Assembly: GCA_031278575.1 (NCBI GenBank)
Contig: JAITKD010000106.1
Location: 1 to 18,639, forward strand
Origin: Spirochaetaceae bacterium
GTDB lineage: Bacteria; Spirochaetota; Spirochaetia; Treponematales; Breznakiellaceae
Direction: 5' to 3'
Length of the DNA: 18,639 nucleotides
Within the stretch, counting starts at the first letter, position 1; each line of letters starts with the position of its first letter. Shown here in pieces: positions 1-6,918 of this stretch. The translations under genes and the position numbers were made by a program. The notes beneath the pieces were generated by a model. That model saw only the letters and a program-made list of their open reading frames with translations. It had not been told where the DNA came from and made no database searches.

Positions 1-30
1 GTTGGCGCAATCGGCGCTCCTTTAACGCAA

Positions 31-59
31 GGTAAACAAAGTTTACCCCATTTGCGCAA
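31..59. promoter_or_regulatory. Dyad-symmetric elements upstream of capA
   Basis: Two inverted repeats lie close together before the plus-strand gene. GGTAAAC (31-37) is separated by AAA from its exact complement GTTTACC (41-47), and TTGCGCAA (52-59) is a perfect 8-base palindrome. Both have the form of a protein-binding operator. I could not find a convincing -35/-10 pair here, so a role in controlling capA is only inferred from position. Confidence 0.3.
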
Positions 60-77
60 TGAAATGAGCAAATACAT

Positions 78-119
78 TAGGGAAACGCGATGAGCGTCAA
101 GTTAATCAGCGTTTCCCTA
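78..119 (+). promoter_or_regulatory. Long-stem hairpin in the capA 5' region
   Basis: TAGGGAAACGC (78-88) and GCGTTTCCCTA (109-119) are exact complements and can form an 11-bp stem with a 20-nt loop. The 3' arm ends just where the AGGGGG ribosome-binding sequence (119-124) of the ATG at 129 begins, so the structure could affect access to that site. The alternative in-frame ATG at 90 would sit in the loop. The hairpin is visible; its function is inferred. Confidence 0.45.
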
Positions 120-128
120 GGGGGCTTT

Positions 129-1316
129 ATGAAGGGGAGATTTTTTGCTTTTCCGGGATTGATCCTGTACCTGTTTTTGTGTTTGGGGGGAGGAATGCCG
201 TCCGGCCGCGGCGTGGAAAATCAGTCTCCTTCGGGCCAGGCCCCCCTTCCTGACCCGCCTCCGGAACCGGATTCCCTCACCATCGTCGCCGCCGGGGACA
301 ACCTGATCCACGAGTCGATCATCCGGGCGGCCTTCCGGGAGGGGGCCTATACCTTTGATTCCATCTATGCCGATATAAAGGCCCTCATCGAACCGGCGGA
401 TATCGCCTTTATCAACCAGGAGACCCCCCTGGCGGGGGAAAAGTTCGGCTATTCCCGGGGTCTTACCTTCAATACCCCCCAGGTCATGGGGAAAACCCTG
501 GCGGAAACGGGCTTTGACGTGGTAAGCCATGCCAATAATCACGCCCTGGACCAGGGCGAGGCCGGCCTTCTTGCCACCATGGACCTTTGGGATTCCATCC
601 CCGCCGTTCAATACCTGGGGATCCACCGTTCCCGGGAACAGCGGGATACCCGCCGGGTCATTATTGAAAAAAACAACATCACCGTGGGTTTTCTGGCCTA
701 TACCTACGGGACCAACGGCGTCCCCCTGCCCCGGGACAAACCCTACCTCGTCTCCCTAACGGAAACCGGGGTCATGGCCGGGGAAATCGACGCCCTGCGG
801 CCGCTCTGTGATTTTCTGGTGGTTTCCATGCACTGGGGGAATGAGTACGACCATCAGTATAACCGTACCCAGGAAACCATGGCCCGGTTCCTCGCGGACC
901 ATGGGGTGGATCTCATCCTCGGCCACCATCCCCATGTGATCCAGGCGTATCAATACCTTCCCCGGCGGCAGGGCAAAAACACCCTCTGCTTTTATTCTTT
1001 GGGTAATTTTTTGGCCGCCCAGGACATGCCCGATACGTTACTGGGCGGGCTGGCCTATATCAAAATAAAAAAGGTAAATTCCGAAACATCCGTCGAAAGG
1101 GCCGCCGTCATTCCCACGATCACCCATTTTGACGCGGCCTATAAAGGCTTTCGGATCTATCCCCTCTACCGTTATACCGAAGCGCTGGCCAATTCCCACG
1201 GCCGCAAGCGGCCCCAATACGAATTAAGCCTCGCCTATTTTACGGCCCTGGCCCGGAGGATCTTCGGCGAAGGAGTCATCGAACATAACCCCTGGTCCAG
1301 GGAAAACAGCGACTAA
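129..1316 (+). CDS. CapA-family (poly-gamma-glutamate synthesis type) metallophosphatase-like protein
   Basis: Predicted exported protein of 395 residues in the CapA/PGA_cap family, which has a calcineurin-like phosphoesterase fold. Residues 1-22 form a hydrophobic N-terminal signal or anchor; the Cys at 18 makes a lipoprotein possible, although the preceding FL is a poor lipobox. A proline-rich linker follows. Family motifs appear in order: AAGDNLIH near 54-61, INQETPL, VVSHANNHALDQG, VSMHWGNEY, LILGHHPHV and YSLGNF. The Asp, Asn and His residues in these motifs are the usual metal ligands. I chose ATG 129 because it follows AGGGGG and precedes the signal peptide directly; ATG 90 (408 residues) is in frame but lies inside the hairpin. 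The family is linked to capsule or polyglutamate assembly, but no partner genes are visible, so the substrate is unknown. It converges on the ribosomal operon. Confidence 0.85.
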   Translation: MKGRFFAFPGLILYLFLCLGGGMPSGRGVENQSPSGQAPLPDPPPEPDSLTIVAAGDNLIHESIIRAAFREGAYTFDSIYADIKALIEPADIAFINQETPLAGEKFGYSRGLTFNTPQVMGKTLAETGFDVVSHANNHALDQGEAGLLATMDLWDSIPAVQYLGIHRSREQRDTRRVIIEKNNITVGFLAYTYGTNGVPLPRDKPYLVSLTETGVMAGEIDALRPLCDFLVVSMHWGNEYDHQYNRTQETMARFLADHGVDLILGHHPHVIQAYQYLPRRQGKNTLCFYSLGNFLAAQDMPDTLLGGLAYIKIKKVNSETSVERAAVIPTITHFDAAYKGFRIYPLYRYTEALANSHGRKRPQYELSLAYFTALARRIFGEGVIEHNPWSRENSD

Positions 1317-1327
1317 ACGCTTTTTTT
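1308..1327. terminator. Possible weak bidirectional terminator at the convergent gene ends
   Basis: AGCG (1308-1311) pairs with CGCT (1318-1321) around a 6-nt loop that contains the overlapping stop codons of both genes. On the plus strand the stem runs into TTTTTTT (1321-1327). On the minus strand it is followed by GTTTTCC. The stem has only 4 bp before a mismatch and further A-U pairs, so it is weak, but it is the only terminator-like structure at the junction. Confidence 0.35.
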
Positions 1328-1492
1328 ACCGTGTTTGATCGCGGCCCTGCAGGTTTTACAGATTTTGACTTTTTTCTCCCCCGCGTCCTGTTCATAAAGA
1401 ATTTTTACCTTGTCGCGTTTACAAACCGGACATTCACCCCGTCCACGGGCAAAAAGCTCCCGAATTCCTTTACCTCTATGCGCTTTAGCCAT
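1313..1492 (-). CDS. Small two-CxxC zinc-ribbon protein at the end of the alpha operon (59 aa)
   Basis: A 59-codon frame starts MAKAHRGKGIRELFARGRG and ends AAIKHGKKSV before a TAG stop. It carries two CxxC pairs, C21-x2-C24 (ECPVCKRDKVK) and C45-x2-C48 (KICKTCRA), spaced as in a small zinc ribbon. It is strongly basic, like an RNA-binding or ribosome-associated protein. GGAAGGGG lies just upstream of the ATG, which is 23 nt after the rplQ stop, so it is probably cotranscribed as the last gene. Its 3' end overlaps the capA stop codon. I do not recognise a named family. Zinc binding and an rRNA-related role are inferred from composition and context. Confidence 0.75.
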   Translation of the reverse strand: MAKAHRGKGIRELFARGRGECPVCKRDKVKILYEQDAGEKKVKICKTCRAAIKHGKKSV

Positions 1493-1515
1493 TTCCCCTT
1501 CCCCGCTTCTTTGGT

Positions 1516-1989
1516 TTAGACCGCTTCCGCTTTTTCAGCGGCTTTATTTTTACTTTTCTTTTTATCTTCCTTGGCCGCCTTAGACTTGCCGGCTTTTTTC
1601 GCCTTTTTATCGGAAGCGCCGTCGGTATCCAATTTATAATCCACCAATTCCAGGACGACCACTTCCGCGGCGTCCCCGGCCCGTTCCCCCAGCTTGATTA
1701 TCCGGGTATACCCCCCGGGCCGATCCTTCATCCTGACGGCGATATTGGTAAACAGCTTGGCCACCATCCCCTCGTCAAAAAGCCGGGCGGAAACAATACG
1801 CCGGTTGTGAACCGAATCAAGTTTGGCCCGGGTTATCAATTTTTCCGCGGTCCGGCGGATCGCCAGGGCCTTTGCTTTGGTGGTCCGGATCCGTTCATGA
1901 CGGAACAAAGAGGTAACCATACTACGGTGCAGGGCTTTACGATGAGCCGATGACCGTTCAAGGGGGTTAAATCCGCGTTTATGCTTCAT
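1516..1989 (-). CDS. rplQ: 50S ribosomal protein L17
   Basis: L17, a large-subunit protein near the peptide exit region. The N-terminus [20 protein letters not shown] and the segment [18 protein letters not shown] are characteristic of the family. The conserved core fills about the first 120 residues; a Lys/Ala/Glu-rich tail of about 35 residues follows (from [10 protein letters not shown]), making 157 residues in all. I chose the ATG at 1989 over the one at 1998 because L17 proteins begin MKHK and AAGG lies 9 nt upstream, whereas the outer ATG would have almost no spacing. It overlaps the rpoA stop by 11 nt, which suggests translational coupling. Confidence 0.95.
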   Translation of the reverse strand: MKHKRGFNPLERSSAHRKALHRSMVTSLFRHERIRTTKAKALAIRRTAEKLITRAKLDSVHNRRIVSARLFDEGMVAKLFTNIAVRMKDRPGGYTRIIKLGERAGDAAEVVVLELVDYKLDTDGASDKKAKKAGKSKAAKEDKKKSKNKAAEKAEAV

Positions 1990-3037
1990 CTTCTTCATCC
2001 TTCTCTTGCGAGGTAATTTTTACCGCGTTTTTCAACACATTGACGTCGGTTATCCCCAGGCTTAAATTCCACTCCTTGAGTTTTTCTTTTATTTCCTGGA
2101 GGGATTTTTTCCCGAAATTCCGGGTTTTGGCGATATCATCCTCGGTCTTCCGGGTCAATTCCCCGATGGTCTTAATATTCGCGTTTTTAAGACAATTAGA
2201 GGACCGGACCGACAGCTCCAACTCTTCCACCGGGGTGTTGAGGATCTGGCGGATCCGTTCATCATCTTCATCCATATCCTCTTCGGAACCCAGGTTGTTT
2301 TCATCAAAATTGATAAAAATCGAAAAATGATCCTTGGCTATCTTCGCCGCCTCCGCCAGGGCATCGTCGGGTTTAACGGTACCGTCGGTCCAAACCTCCA
2401 GGATCAGTTTATCATAATCATTACGCTGCCCTATCCTGGTAGGCTCCACGGCAAATTTAACCTTTTTTACCGGCGAAAAAATAGCGTCCATCGGTATGGT
2501 GCCTATTATATCCACATAACGCTCGTTCATTTCCGAAGGAACATACCCCCGGCCCAGATCGATCTGGATCTCAAATTCAAGCCGGGCATTATCCATCAGG
2601 GTCATAATATGCTGTCCGGTACTGAGGATCTCAACCTGTCCGGTCCGTTCAAAATCATCGCTTTTTATGTCGTTTTTACCGGTCCACTCATACAAAAGCA
2701 CATCCTGTTCTACATCCTCGGGAAGCCTGAGCCGAATCTGTTTAAGGTTGTTGAGTACCTCCAAGGTATCCTCAACGATATTCGGAATCGTCTCAAATTC
2801 ACTGGAAACCGTGTGGGCAATCCCATCGGTATCATAAGAGGTTATCTTGACCGCCGTAATGGCGTACCCCTGAATCGAGGAAAGGAGAACCCTTCGCAAA
2901 GTATTTCCCACCGTTGTACCAAATCCTGGTTCAAAGGGAGCGGCGATGAACTTACCATAATTGAGTTTAAGTTCACCATGCTCAAAAGAAATACCCTTGG
3001 GGCGTTTGAATCCTTTAAGGAGGTTCTTACGGGCCAT
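1979..3037 (-). CDS. rpoA: DNA-directed RNA polymerase subunit alpha
   Basis: The alpha subunit, which dimerises to nucleate polymerase assembly and contacts activators and UP-element DNA. The 352 residues show the N-terminal domain with [20 protein letters not shown] near residues 36-55, an acidic linker ([14 protein letters not shown]), and the C-terminal helix-hairpin-helix domain containing [18 protein letters not shown] and [15 protein letters not shown]. The tail is acidic. The start follows AAGGAG with 5-nt spacing. It lies between rpsD and rplQ, the usual place in the alpha operon, 9 nt after rpsD. Confidence 0.98.
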   Translation of the reverse strand: MARKNLLKGFKRPKGISFEHGELKLNYGKFIAAPFEPGFGTTVGNTLRRVLLSSIQGYAITAVKITSYDTDGIAHTVSSEFETIPNIVEDTLEVLNNLKQIRLRLPEDVEQDVLLYEWTGKNDIKSDDFERTGQVEILSTGQHIMTLMDNARLEFEIQIDLGRGYVPSEMNERYVDIIGTIPMDAIFSPVKKVKFAVEPTRIGQRNDYDKLILEVWTDGTVKPDDALAEAAKIAKDHFSIFINFDENNLGSEEDMDEDDERIRQILNTPVEELELSVRSSNCLKNANIKTIGELTRKTEDDIAKTRNFGKKSLQEIKEKLKEWNLSLGITDVNVLKNAVKITSQEKDEEDEA

Positions 3038-3046
3038 GGAGACTCC

Positions 3047-3682
3047 TTATTTCGAATATAATTCGACAATCATCTGTTCTTTGATGTCTGCAAGGTCAGT
3101 TATATCGCTGCGCCGTGGAGCGGCAAGAAATTTCCCTTTCATCCCGTCAGGATCGAGCTGCAGCCAGGGCATAATCCCGGACTTGCCGAATTCCTTCAGA
3201 GCCTCCTTCACAATCACCAAATTCTTGCTGGGCTCTTTAACTTCAATAACGTCTTCGGGCCGTACCAAATAGGAGGGGACATTAACGCCCTTGCCATTCA
3301 CCTTTATATGGCCATGGAGTACAATCTGCCGGGCCTGACTTCGGCTTGCCGCAAAACGAAGCCTATATACTACATTATCGAGCCTGCGTTCCAATAACAC
3401 AAACAAATTCTCACCGGTAATGCCGGACATCCGCAGAGCCCGGTCAAAAAAGAGGCTGAACTGCTTTTCCTGCATTCCGTAGATACGTTTCAGTTTCTGC
3501 TTTTCCCGAAGCTGAAACCCATAGTCGGACCGTTTCCCCGGCCTCGCTTTGGGGTCTTTCCCGGGCGCGGGCCGCTTTTTGTTGATGGGGCACTTGTCAC
3601 TTTTGCATCGATCCCCTTTCAGCATCAATTTTTTCTGTTCCGCCCGGCACAACCGGCAAACCGGTCCGGTATATCTTGCCAT
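3047..3682 (-). CDS. rpsD: 30S ribosomal protein S4 (zinc-type)
   Basis: S4 is a primary 16S-binding protein that starts 30S assembly; in E. coli it also represses its own operon. This 211-residue protein has Cys9, Cys12, Cys26 and Cys31 at the N-terminus, so it is the zinc-binding (C+) form. The S4 RNA-binding domain is seen in LDNVVYRLRFAASRSQARQ followed by VLHGHIKVNGKGVNVPSYLV. It sits 17 nt after rpsK and 9 nt before rpoA. Whether it autoregulates here cannot be told from sequence, but structured RNA lies before rpmJ and before rpsK. Confidence 0.97.
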   Translation of the reverse strand: MARYTGPVCRLCRAEQKKLMLKGDRCKSDKCPINKKRPAPGKDPKARPGKRSDYGFQLREKQKLKRIYGMQEKQFSLFFDRALRMSGITGENLFVLLERRLDNVVYRLRFAASRSQARQIVLHGHIKVNGKGVNVPSYLVRPEDVIEVKEPSKNLVIVKEALKEFGKSGIMPWLQLDPDGMKGKFLAAPRRSDITDLADIKEQMIVELYSK

Positions 3683-3699
3683 ATATTCTCACCCCCCTC

Positions 3700-4083
3700 T
3701 TAGATCCGTCTGGTTTTCCGCGGACGGCAGCCGTTATGGGGAATAGGGGTAACGTCGTTGATCGATTTTACCTTGATCCCCAGGGCGCCCAGTTGACGGA
3801 TCGCCGATTCCCGGCCTATGCCCGGTCCTTTGACATACACATGTACTTCCCGCAACCCCACCTGCAGGGCCTTTTGAGCCGCGGTTTCGGTAACGGTTTG
3901 GGCGGCGAAGGGGGTGGACTTTTTAGCGCCCTTAAACTGTAAACCCCCGGAGCTTGCCCATGAAATAGCGTTTCCCATCAGATCCGTGATGGTTACAATG
4001 GTATTATTGAACGTAGCTTGGATATATACGTTCCCCTCATAAACGGATTTTTTTTCTTTCCGCTTCTTTGTATTAACAGCCAC
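3700..4083 (-). CDS. rpsK: 30S ribosomal protein S11 (GTG start)
   Basis: S11 lies on the 30S platform near the mRNA exit. Family features are [39 protein letters not shown] and a C-terminus with [16 protein letters not shown]. The start is a GTG at 4083, giving [12 protein letters not shown] and 127 residues, because GGAGG (4089-4093) lies 5 nt upstream. A TTG at 4104 is in frame but falls inside the intercistronic hairpin and would add an unusual seven-residue prefix. It follows rpsM after 41 nt. Confidence 0.96.
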   Translation of the reverse strand: MAVNTKKRKEKKSVYEGNVYIQATFNNTIVTITDLMGNAISWASSGGLQFKGAKKSTPFAAQTVTETAAQKALQVGLREVHVYVKGPGIGRESAIRQLGALGIKVKSINDVTPIPHNGCRPRKTRRI

Positions 4084-4088
4084 CCTAT

Positions 4089-4093
4089 CCTCC
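4089..4093 (-). promoter_or_regulatory. Shine-Dalgarno site deciding the rpsK GTG start
   Basis: GGAGG on the minus strand, 5 nt from the GTG at 4083. It selects the GTG over the upstream in-frame TTG at 4104. Confidence 0.8.
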
Positions 4094-4098
4094 GATTT

Positions 4099-4122
4099 TT
4101 TCAAACCCCTGGGGGGTTGAAA
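4099..4122 (-). promoter_or_regulatory. Intercistronic hairpin between rpsM and rpsK
   Basis: On the minus strand TTTCAACCCC pairs with GGGGTTTGAAA (one bulged base) around a 3-nt loop, filling the gap between the rpsM stop and the rpsK ribosome-binding site. No U-run follows on the transcribed strand, so it is not an ordinary terminator. It may be an RNA-processing, stability or translational-control element. Confidence 0.5.
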
Positions 4123-4124
4123 GG

Positions 4125-4490
4125 CTATTTCTTCTTACCGGCAACGGTCTTTTTCTTACCCTTCCGGGTCCGCGCGTTGGTTCGGGTCCTTTGTCCCCGG
4201 AGGGGCAGCCCTTTACGGTGCCGCAGCCCCCGGTAACAACCGATGTCCATAAGCCGTTTGATATTCAGGGCTATCTCGGTACGCAAACGCCCCTCAACCT
4301 TATAATCGCTTTCAAGGAGCTGCCGGAGTTCGTTTAATTCCTCCGGGGATAGATCGTTGATAAGCCGTTGGGGATCGATCTTGACTTTGGCGCAAATCTC
4401 ATCGGCACAGGACCGCCCAATCCCAAAAATATAAGTCAAGGCGATATTTACATGTTTATTAGGGAGGTCAACCCCCGCTAGACGTGCCAT
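4125..4490 (-). CDS. rpsM: 30S ribosomal protein S13
   Basis: S13 is in the 30S head and contacts the P-site tRNA and the bridges to the 50S. The 121 residues begin [20 protein letters not shown] and show the helix-turn-helix-like segment [12 protein letters not shown], the region [17 protein letters not shown], and a basic tail rich in Lys ([14 protein letters not shown]) that reaches tRNA in known structures. Its ribosome-binding sequence TAGGAG overlaps the rpmJ stop codon, 8 nt upstream, consistent with coupled translation. Confidence 0.97.
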   Translation of the reverse strand: MARLAGVDLPNKHVNIALTYIFGIGRSCADEICAKVKIDPQRLINDLSPEELNELRQLLESDYKVEGRLRTEIALNIKRLMDIGCYRGLRHRKGLPLRGQRTRTNARTRKGKKKTVAGKKK

Positions 4491-4498
4491 GGCAACTC

Positions 4499-4612
4499 CT
4501 AACCTTGCTTCTGTTTGTGTTTAGGATTCTGACAAACAATACGGATAATCCCGTTCCGTTTAATCACCTTGCATTTATCGCAAATCGGTTTAACACTCGT
4601 CCTGACCTTCAT
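4499..4612 (-). CDS. rpmJ: 50S ribosomal protein L36 (zinc-type)
   Basis: A 37-codon gene coding [20 protein letters not shown] followed by [17 protein letters not shown]. This is the canonical zinc-binding L36, with Cys11, Cys14, Cys27 and His32 as the four ligands. L36 binds 23S rRNA late in 50S assembly. GGAGAAGG lies shortly before the ATG. It is the first gene after the 275-nt gap behind secY and leads the rpsM-rpsK-rpsD-rpoA group. No infA, adk or map gene precedes it, unlike in many other bacteria. Confidence 0.95.
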   Translation of the reverse strand: MKVRTSVKPICDKCKVIKRNGIIRIVCQNPKHKQKQG

Positions 4613-4640
4613 CCCATCCTTCTCCCTTATAGTATCGCTC

Positions 4641-4663
4641 AAACGGGCAAAAATTACCCGTTT
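4641..4663. promoter_or_regulatory. 7-bp hairpin in the rpmJ leader
   Basis: AAACGGG (4641-4647) and CCCGTTT (4657-4663) are exact complements around a 9-nt AT-rich loop. On the plus strand it runs into TTTTTATT, so it could stop antisense transcription. On the minus strand it lies about 30 nt before the rpmJ start and could be a leader regulatory structure. Confidence 0.4.
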
Positions 4664-4801
4664 TTATTCAATTAAAACCATTTCAAACTATCATATCTTG
4701 AAACGGCGCCCTTAAATTTACGCGGGAAAGCGGAATTACGGCCGCTTTCTTTCCTCAAGGCCGGTTCCAAAACCAGCCGGGTTTTACCACCAATCCCCAT
4801 C

Positions 4802-4825
4802 GAGCCCCGGGCTCCTATCCGGAGC
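4802..4825 (-). promoter_or_regulatory. Mutually exclusive stem pair after secY
   Basis: GCTCC/GGAGC (4811-4815 with 4821-4825) and GAGCCC/GGGCTC (4802-4807 with 4809-4814) share the bases 4811-4814, so only one stem can form at a time. Switching pairs of this kind are typical of attenuators, but no U-run follows either stem, so function is uncertain. Confidence 0.35.
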
Positions 4826-4841
4826 TTGACTTTCTATTAAA

Positions 4842-4861
4842 GCGAATTTTAGCCAATTCGC
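4842..4861 (-). terminator. Weak terminator candidate after secY
   Basis: A perfect 7-bp stem GCGAATT/AATTCGC with a 6-nt loop lies 26 nt past the secY stop and is followed on the minus strand by TTTAAT. The stem is AT-rich and the U-run short, so partial termination at most is expected. Confidence 0.35.
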
Positions 4862-4887
4862 CAAGGGGGGCAAACGGCCGCCCGACA

Positions 4888-6219
4888 CTACAGGTTCCGG
4901 CCCCGCAGACGCCCCCGCTTGGTCAAACCCTCGTGGTAGTGCATCTTCAAAAGGGCCTCCACCTGACTCATGGTATCCAGGTCTACCCCCACCAGGATCA
5001 AGAGGGACGTACCCCCCATGAGGTAGGAGATTGACGAGGGAAAGTTAAACAAACGCTGAATAATCGTGGGGAGTACCGCAATCACCGCCAAATAGAGGGA
5101 CCCGGGCAATACGATCCGGTTTAATATTTTGGTAAGATACTCCTCAATCCGTTCGGTCCTGATCCCCGGGATGGAACCGCCGTTTTCCCGGATGTTTTTG
5201 GCAATTTCTATGGGATTCAGGCTCACCTGGGTATAAAAATAGGCAAAAAATATAATGAGCAGGACATACAACACCGTATAGAGGAGGCCCTGGGGGTTCA
5301 AGGCACGGGAAATCGCCGCCAGCCACGCCACATTCCCCCCGATGGTGGAAGCTATCTGCAGGGGAAAGGTGAGGATCGACGAGGCGAAGATCACCGGAAT
5401 AACCCCGGAGGGGTTGATTTTAAAGGGAATATAGGTGTTCTGCCCGCTGTACATCCGGCGGCCCACCACCCGTTTCGCGTAATGGACGGGGATCTTCCGC
5501 TGCCCCTGTTGCTCAAACACCACCAGGGCAACCACCGCCACAAACATCACAAAAACCACAATCACAAAAACCGGATTGAGCTGATCGTCCCGCACCCGGC
5601 CCACAAGTTCCCACAGGGCCTGGGGAAGCCGCGCCACAATACCGGCAAAGATCAGGAGGGAAATCCCGTTGCCAATCCCCCGTTTGGTGATCTGCTCCCC
5701 TATCCACATGAGGAACATGGTCCCGGTCGTAACGGTCAATATGGCGATCAGGGTAAAGGGAACCATCGGCATACTCAAAAGATTTTCCACGCTCCGGGAA
5801 ATGCTTTGGGCGTATTGGGTTACGGCGAAGGACTGGATAATACAAACCGCCACGGTCCCTATCCGCTGATAACTCTGGATTTTCTTTTTACCCCCCTCCT
5901 CCTCGGAGATCTTTTTTAAACTGGGAAAAACGATAAGCAAAAGCTGCATGATGATCGACATGGAGATATAGGGCATGATCCCCAACATAAAGACCGAGAA
6001 ATTCGAGAAGGCCCCCCCGGCAAAAAAATCCAGATAGTCCACAATGGCGTTTCCGGAATTCTGCTGGGAAAGAAAATAGGTGTTAAGCTCCCGGACATTG
6101 ATCCCCGGTATGGGGAGTACCGCCCCCAAACGAAAAATTATTAACATCAGGGCGGTAAACAATATCCGTTCCCGTAGTTCTTTTACTCTGAAGCTATCGA
6201 CCAATGGATTACTTGCCAT
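4888..6219 (-). CDS. secY: Preprotein translocase subunit SecY
   Basis: SecY forms the protein-conducting channel of the Sec translocon in the inner membrane. The 443 residues contain about ten hydrophobic segments. Family landmarks are GAVLPIPGINV near residues 32-42, the plug region with FAGGAFSNFSVFMLGIMPYI, the cytoplasmic loop EEGGKKKIQSYQRIGT, YIPFKINPSGVIPVIFASS, and ENGGSIPGIRTERIEEYL. The C-terminus MHYHEGLTKRGRLRGRNL contains the ribosome- and SecA-facing basic tail. It ends the spc-type part of the cluster, 23 nt after rplO. Confidence 0.98.
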   Translation of the reverse strand: MASNPLVDSFRVKELRERILFTALMLIIFRLGAVLPIPGINVRELNTYFLSQQNSGNAIVDYLDFFAGGAFSNFSVFMLGIMPYISMSIIMQLLLIVFPSLKKISEEEGGKKKIQSYQRIGTVAVCIIQSFAVTQYAQSISRSVENLLSMPMVPFTLIAILTVTTGTMFLMWIGEQITKRGIGNGISLLIFAGIVARLPQALWELVGRVRDDQLNPVFVIVVFVMFVAVVALVVFEQQGQRKIPVHYAKRVVGRRMYSGQNTYIPFKINPSGVIPVIFASSILTFPLQIASTIGGNVAWLAAISRALNPQGLLYTVLYVLLIIFFAYFYTQVSLNPIEIAKNIRENGGSIPGIRTERIEEYLTKILNRIVLPGSLYLAVIAVLPTIIQRLFNFPSSISYLMGGTSLLILVGVDLDTMSQVEALLKMHYHEGLTKRGRLRGRNL

Positions 6220-6242
6220 GTTACCTTTCCTATATTACCGGA

Positions 6243-6728
6243 TTAACCATCGGCGGCAGCGCCCTGTCCTTTCGGCGGGTTCGCCGGACCGCCGCTGATG
6301 GAACCCCCGGCTTTGGTTATCTTCTCTTTGGCGGAAGCCGATATGGCCTCAATCCCAAAAACGAGTTTTTTGGTGAATTCCCCGTCCCCCAGAATTTTTA
6401 CCGGTACGGCGTTTTTAACCAGCTTCTTCCGCATCAGGGAAGCGGTATTTACGGTTTCCCCATCGGCAAAACGTTTTTCTATCTCCCCCAGATTTATCAC
6501 CTGATAGACCTTCTTGAAGGGATAATTGGAAAAACCCCGATGGGCCAAACGCCGGTACAGGGGCATCTGCCCCCCCTCAAAACCAACGTAGGTTTTACCC
6601 CCCGACCGGGCCTTCTGGCCCTTGTTTCCCTTTCCCGCGGTGGTACCCCGGCCCGAGCCCTGGCCCCGGCCGATGATACGTTTCCGTTTATTGGCCCCCT
6701 CGGGGGCGTGTAAATCGAACTCAGCCAT
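6243..6728 (-). CDS. rplO: 50S ribosomal protein L15
   Basis: L15 binds 23S rRNA and is needed for late 50S assembly. The 161 residues begin MAEFDLHAPEGANKRKRIIG and carry the glycine-rich extension GRGQGSGRGTTAGKGNKGQK followed by GFEGGQMPLYRRLAHRGF. The globular C-terminal half ends in a short Gly/Pro/Ala-rich tail. The ATG shares one base with the rpmD stop (TGATG), and GGAGGAG lies 8 nt upstream inside rpmD, so translation is probably coupled. Confidence 0.97.
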   Translation of the reverse strand: MAEFDLHAPEGANKRKRIIGRGQGSGRGTTAGKGNKGQKARSGGKTYVGFEGGQMPLYRRLAHRGFSNYPFKKVYQVINLGEIEKRFADGETVNTASLMRKKLVKNAVPVKILGDGEFTKKLVFGIEAISASAKEKITKAGGSISGGPANPPKGQGAAADG

Positions 6729-6913
6729 CAGTTAATCTCCTCCACCGCTACCAGGTGGGAAACCAGTTTGACCATTCCCAAAATAGCGGGGCTCGCCTCC
6801 TGCTCTTTGACGGAACCTATCCTCCGCAAACCCAAAGACCGGATCGTGGCGCGGTGTTTGGGTAAGACCCCGATGGTACTGCGGACCAGGCGGATTCGGA
6901 TTTTCTGCGCCAT
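6728..6913 (-). CDS. rpmD: 50S ribosomal protein L30
   Basis: L30 is a small 23S-binding protein. The 61-residue form begins MAQKIRIRLVRSTIGVLPKH and contains ATIRSLGLRRIGSV, which is diagnostic of bacterial L30, and ends in MVKLVSHLVAVEEIN. I chose the ATG at 6913; an in-frame ATG at 6928 would add MGVRK and overlap the end of rpsE. AAGGA overlaps the rpsE stop just upstream. It stays in its usual place between rpsE and rplO. Confidence 0.94.
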   Translation of the reverse strand: MAQKIRIRLVRSTIGVLPKHRATIRSLGLRRIGSVKEQEASPAILGMVKLVSHLVAVEEIN

Positions 6914-6918
6914 CTTCC

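Larger units (their letters stand above)
4613..4887. other. 275-nt gap between secY and rpmJ with several hairpins
   Basis: No recognisable gene. On the minus strand, in order: GCGAATT/AATTCGC stem (4842-4861); two overlapping stems around 4802-4825 that cannot form together; and AAACGGG/CCCGTTT (4641-4663) shortly before rpmJ. A 42-codon open frame (4672-4800, MGIGGKTRLVLEPALRKESG...) starts just after the GC-rich stem, but has no recognisable family and only a poorly spaced GGAG. The region is probably the leader of the rpmJ-rpsM-rpoA transcript. No good promoter consensus was found. Confidence 0.5.

Noticed and set aside
52..80. A -35/-10 promoter for capA
   Set aside because: TTGCGC at 52-57 has half a match to the -35, and nothing resembling TATAAT lies at a proper distance, so I did not call it.
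2327..3061. A 244-codon plus-strand frame opposite rpoA
   Set aside because: Antisense to the strongly supported alpha-subunit gene, with no ribosome-binding site or recognisable motif.
4672..4800. A 42-codon gene in the secY-rpmJ gap
   Set aside because: Poorly spaced ribosome-binding sequence and no recognisable family. It is kept only as a possibility within the description of the gap, not as a gene.
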